Assembly: GCA_910580135.1 (NCBI GenBank)
Contig: CAJTXC010000067.1
Span: 1 to 7,671, forward strand
Direction of reading: 5' to 3'
Length of the DNA stretch: 7,671 bases
Source of the DNA: an uncultured Bacilli bacterium
Lineage (GTDB): Bacteria > Bacillota_I > Bacilli_A > RF39 > UBA660
Below are positions 5,262-7,671 of the stretch, in pieces; position 1 is the stretch's first letter, and each line of letters opens with the position of its first letter. Position numbers and translations under genes: made by a program. A model generated the notes under the pieces. The model was given only the letters and a program-made list of their open reading frames with translations, ran no database searches and was not told the DNA's origin.

Positions 5262-5867
5262 ATGAATTTAATAGGTAGTAAAACATTGGAAACAAAAAAG
5301 TTAATATTAAGAAGTTCTAGAATAGAAGAACAAAAAAGATTATGGGAAATATTGATGCTACCAGAAGTTAATAAATGGTATTTAACATCATCTAAAAAGA
5401 ATGCTAATAATAAAGAGTATTGGTCTTGGAAAACACAAGAAAAGTTTTATAAAACAAAAGTTGATAACGCAAATAATGGTGATGTGTTTGGATGGAGTAT
5501 TTTTTTGAAAAGAGAATACACAAAAAGTGCTAAAGAAGAAGTGATAGGACAAATTACTGCACAAGAGACTGGAAAAGATATTACTATCCGTGATGTAGGA
5601 TGGTATATTGACCCTATATATCAAAAAAAAGGTTATGGATTAGAAGCTGCAACAGCTATGATTGAATATATGTTTAAAGAAGTTGAAATTGAAAAAATAG
5701 ATTCAAGTGCTGTGAGGGATAACGTTGGATCTTGTAAAATTTTTGAAAAATTAGGATTTAAGAAGACAGGTGAATTTATTACAGAATCTCCTTACACATT
5801 CTATGATGGAAAATTAACATTTTCAAAATATGAATTGGATATAGAAACATATTTTAGGACTAATTGA
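5262..5867 (+). CDS. GNAT-family N-acetyltransferase (RimJ/RimL-like)
   Basis: The ATG at 5262 is seven bases after GAGGAG (5249-5254). The frame also contains an ATG at 5226, but it overlaps the -10 box and has no ribosome binding site. The 201-residue product has the Acetyltransf_3 shape: N-terminal strand with LETKKLILR (9-17), then the acetyl-CoA loop QKKGYG (121-126) following DVGWYIDPIY (111-120), then DNVGSCKIFEKLGFKKTG (153-170), the usual 'N-x-x-S-x-x-x-x-E-K-L-G-F' block. It should transfer acetyl from acetyl-CoA to an amine. The substrate could be a protein N-terminus, an aminoglycoside-like drug or a metabolite, and nothing in the sequence decides this. It is a cytoplasmic protein with its own promoter, separate from the upstream transporter operon. 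Confidence 0.88.
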   Translation: MNLIGSKTLETKKLILRSSRIEEQKRLWEILMLPEVNKWYLTSSKKNANNKEYWSWKTQEKFYKTKVDNANNGDVFGWSIFLKREYTKSAKEEVIGQITAQETGKDITIRDVGWYIDPIYQKKGYGLEAATAMIEYMFKEVEIEKIDSSAVRDNVGSCKIFEKLGFKKTGEFITESPYTFYDGKLTFSKYELDIETYFRTN

Positions 5868-5946
5868 AAATTAATATGAATTTAGTTCTAGCATGGCTAA
5901 AAAAATGACAAAATCAATACTACAAATATCATTGAGAGGTAATTCT

Positions 5947-6591
5947 ATGAAAGAAGATATTTTTGATAATTATAAATTAAATGTTAAGTCGCTAATAGAT
6001 TATGGATTTATAGAAAAAGAAAATGGTTATGTATATGATAAAGTTATAGATGATGATTTGTCTGTTAAGTTTACTATTAAAGATAAGTTATTTGATATAC
6101 TAGTATATGAAAATGATACTTTAGAAAAGTTTTTACCATATTATATAAAACGTTCTAATGGCTCTTATACTGCTAGCATAAAAGAAAGAGTAGAAGAAAT
6201 AAAATTAGATATACTAGATAAGTGTTTTTATAAAAATGATTTAAAAAAAGAATTGTTAGGTTATGTTAAAGAAAAATATGGCACTACAGAAGAATACCCA
6301 TGGGAAAAATATAAGGAATATTTTGCTCTTAAGACAAAAAATGATAAATGGTATGCTTTGTTTATGAATGTATCCAGTGATGTATTAAAACTAGAAAAGG
6401 AAGGTAATGTAGATATTCTTAATTTAAAAAATAAACCAAAAATTATAGAAAAGTTAATTGATAATAAAACTTATTTCCCTGCGTATCATATGAACAAGAA
6501 GCATTGGATAACTATTTTATTGAACAATAATATTGATATTGAATTAATTAAAATGTTGATTGACGATAGTTATGAATTGACTAAAAGATAA
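5947..6591 (+). CDS. MmcQ/YjbR-family protein
   Basis: The start is placed at ATG 5947, six bases after GAGAGGT (5934-5940). An in-frame ATG at 5893 has no ribosome binding site. The 214-residue protein has an N-terminal part (1-95) rich in short strands, then the MmcQ/YjbR fold (about 96-214). Typical blocks are LLGYVKEKYGTTEEYPWEKY (103-122), NDKWYALFMNV (132-142), YFPAYHMNKKHWITILL (176-192) and the terminal LIDDSYELT (204-212). Length and layout match the common two-part members of the family. YjbR-like proteins have a CyaY-like double-wing fold and are described as putative DNA-binding proteins, but their cellular role is poorly known. It lies 79 bases after the acetyltransferase gene with no clear terminator between, so co-transcription is possible. 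Confidence 0.85.
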   Translation: MKEDIFDNYKLNVKSLIDYGFIEKENGYVYDKVIDDDLSVKFTIKDKLFDILVYENDTLEKFLPYYIKRSNGSYTASIKERVEEIKLDILDKCFYKNDLKKELLGYVKEKYGTTEEYPWEKYKEYFALKTKNDKWYALFMNVSSDVLKLEKEGNVDILNLKNKPKIIEKLIDNKTYFPAYHMNKKHWITILLNNNIDIELIKMLIDDSYELTKR

Positions 6592-6613
6592 TTAAAAAGT
6601 TTTATAAGAATTG

Positions 6614-6634
6614 TGCTAAAGCTTAGCAGATTTT
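6614..6634 (+). terminator. Weak hairpin, possible terminator or operator
   Basis: TGCTAA (6614-6619) and TTAGCA (6623-6628) form a 6-bp stem with an AGC loop, followed by GATTTT. The stem is short and the T run brief, so termination would be inefficient. It also sits 20 bp upstream of the next -10 box and could instead be a regulator site. Confidence 0.3.
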
Positions 6635-6647
6635 GTATCTTTAGGTG

Positions 6648-6653
6648 TATAAT
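6648..6653 (+). promoter_or_regulatory. Candidate -10 box upstream of the Fic-family gene
   Basis: A consensus TATAAT stands 35 bases before the chosen ATG at 6688. No convincing -35 lies at 16-18 bp; TTAGCA (6623-6628) is at 19 bp. A promoter is plausible but not firm. Confidence 0.4.
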
Positions 6654-6687
6654 GTATATGTAAATTATATTGAAAGGAAACTTTAAA

Positions 6688-7293
6688 ATGATGGATGAAA
6701 TTAAACCTATTTTTTATATAAGTGATGAAGATAAAGAATTGATTAATAAAATTGAAGAAAATTTAAAATTTATTGATATAGAAGATGATATTAAAAAGAA
6801 AAATTTAAAAACAAAATCTAAAGTTAGATCTATTCATTCATCTCTAGCAATAGAAGCTAATTCATTATCATTAGAGTCTGTTTCAAATATAATTGATAAA
6901 AAACAAGTTCTTGGTAAACCAAAAGAGGTGCAAGAAGTTAAAAACGCAAATGAGCTGTATGAAAATATGAATGATTATGATTATTTAAGTGAAAAAGATT
7001 TTTTAAAAGCTCATATGGTTTTAATGAAATACTTTGAAGATGATAATGGTAGATATAGAAATCATGGTGAAGGAATAAAAAAAGATGATAAAATTATTTT
7101 TATGGCACCTGATTCTATGCTTGTGCCAAAACTTATGGAAAGTTTATTTAAATTTATTAATGAAAATGATGGTATTATTCATCCATTAATATTATCATCA
7201 ATATTTCACTACTATTTTGTTTATATACATCCATTTACTGATGAGAATGATACTTTAGTCAAAAACAATTATAAACTAAAATTTTCTAATTAA
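6688..7293 (+). CDS. Fic-family protein, truncated with degraded catalytic motif (probable pseudogene)
   Basis: Fic proteins transfer AMP (or related groups) from nucleotides to protein hydroxyls. The N-terminal part is clear: IHSSLAIEANSLSLESV (49-65) carries an inhibitory-helix-like S-x-x-x-E (S52, E56), followed by LGKPKEVQEVKNA (75-87), the GRYRNHGEGI region (121-130) and the helix leading to HPF (181-183). The family motif HPFx(D/E)GNGRxxR should follow, but here it reads HPFTDENDTLVK. Both glycines are replaced and the arginine is absent, and the frame ends 13 residues later at residue 201. Full-length relatives continue through the rest of the Fic fold and often a winged helix. I infer a decayed, inactive gene. 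AAAGGAAA (6673-6680) serves ATG 6688; a TTG at 6670 is less likely. Confidence 0.78.
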   Translation: MMDEIKPIFYISDEDKELINKIEENLKFIDIEDDIKKKNLKTKSKVRSIHSSLAIEANSLSLESVSNIIDKKQVLGKPKEVQEVKNANELYENMNDYDYLSEKDFLKAHMVLMKYFEDDNGRYRNHGEGIKKDDKIIFMAPDSMLVPKLMESLFKFINENDGIIHPLILSSIFHYYFVYIHPFTDENDTLVKNNYKLKFSN

Positions 7294-7309
7294 ATTGTGG
7301 TGATTAAAT

Positions 7310-7671
7310 ATGATTTATATAACTGGAGATAAACATGCTGATTTTAGAGAAGTCTTTTATTTCTGCTATGCTAATAAAACAACAGTAGATGATATTTTAA
7401 TTGTTTTGGGTGATGCAGGAATAAATTATTATGCAAATGAAAAAGATTATATGTTAAAGAACGGTTTAAGAGAGTATCCAATAACATTTTTCTGTATACA
7501 TGGTAATCATGAAGAAAGACCAGAAAATATTGAGTCTTATAAAACAAAAAAATTCCATAATGGAATTGTATATTATGAAGAAGATTATCCAAATATATTA
7601 TTTGCTAAAGATGGAGAAATATATAATTTTAATAATCATAAAGTTCTTGTAATAGGTGGGGCTTATAGTGT
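7310..7671 (+). CDS. Calcineurin-like metallophosphoesterase (5' part, cut by window end)
   Basis: The ATG at 7310 follows GTGGTGAT (7297-7304) and opens a frame that runs off the window after 120 codons. The metal-binding signatures appear in order: GDKH (6-9; D7 and H9), LGDAG (33-37; D35) and GNHE (65-68; N66 and H67). VIGGAYS (114-120) near the cut is also typical of this family. It should be a cytoplasmic, divalent-metal-dependent phosphoesterase. Substrate (protein, nucleotide or other phosphoester) cannot be judged, and the C-terminal metal-ligand histidines lie outside the window. It starts 16 bases after the stop of the decayed Fic gene and may share its transcript. Confidence 0.87.
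   Translation, partial: MIYITGDKHADFREVFYFCYANKTTVDDILIVLGDAGINYYANEKDYMLKNGLREYPITFFCIHGNHEERPENIESYKTKKFHNGIVYYEEDYPNILFAKDGEIYNFNNHKVLVIGGAYS

Noticed and set aside
5388..5624. 78-codon minus-strand frame
   Set aside because: It lies within the acetyltransferase gene, whose motifs are clear on the plus strand.
5893..5946. Earlier ATG for the YjbR-family gene
   Set aside because: There is no Shine-Dalgarno before 5893. GAGAGGT correctly precedes ATG 5947, where the family similarity begins.
7371..7592. 73-codon minus-strand frame
   Set aside because: It overlaps the phosphoesterase gene, whose metal-binding motifs are in the plus frame. The His/Leu-rich translation is typical of an antisense frame.

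Overview
The window is very AT-rich, low-GC Gram-positive (Firmicutes-like) DNA. It has strong AGGAGG-type ribosome binding sites, TATAAT-like -10 boxes with an upstream TGN, and U-tailed hairpin terminators. TGA is a true stop (it ends the response regulator and the acetyltransferase genes), so this is not mycoplasma-code DNA. I cannot name the genus.

Layout. (1) Positions 1-80 hold what may be the last codons of an upstream gene and a strong rho-independent terminator. (2) Positions 100-425 contain what looks like a complete, unannotated type I toxin-antitoxin cassette. A 30-residue hydrophobic, Lys-ended peptide is encoded on the minus strand (232-324) behind its own promoter, with a Shine-Dalgarno sequence buried in a hairpin. 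A convergent ~100-nt RNA on the plus strand (about 141-241) has its own promoter and terminator and overlaps the 3' end of the toxin gene. An imperfect inverted repeat (169-194 / 360-386) would let the 5' and 3' parts of a full-length toxin mRNA pair with each other. (3) Positions 423-553 are AT-rich with no gene. (4) Positions 554-5219 are a full Bce-type antimicrobial-peptide sensing and detoxification module: OmpR-type response regulator, intramembrane-sensing histidine kinase, ABC ATPase and 10-TM FtsX-like permease, closed by a terminator. Perfect matches to the BceR box TTACA-N4-TGTAA lie upstream of both the regulator gene and the ATPase gene. (5) Positions 5220-7671 are a same-strand run of accessory genes: a RimJ/RimL-like GNAT acetyltransferase, a MmcQ/YjbR-family protein, a Fic-family protein that is truncated with a wrecked catalytic motif, and the start of a calcineurin-like metallophosphoesterase cut by the window end.

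How the parts work together. In Bce systems the permease binds the peptide antibiotic (or its lipid II-cycle complex) and signals to the kinase. The kinase phosphorylates the regulator, which activates the transporter genes. With a box in front of both promoters, I infer positive autoregulation of the two-component genes as well as induction of the transporter. The toxin cassette is transcribed away from this module, and I see no direct functional link between them. The most novel item is the small toxin/antisense-RNA locus, whose gene is too short for ordinary gene calling.
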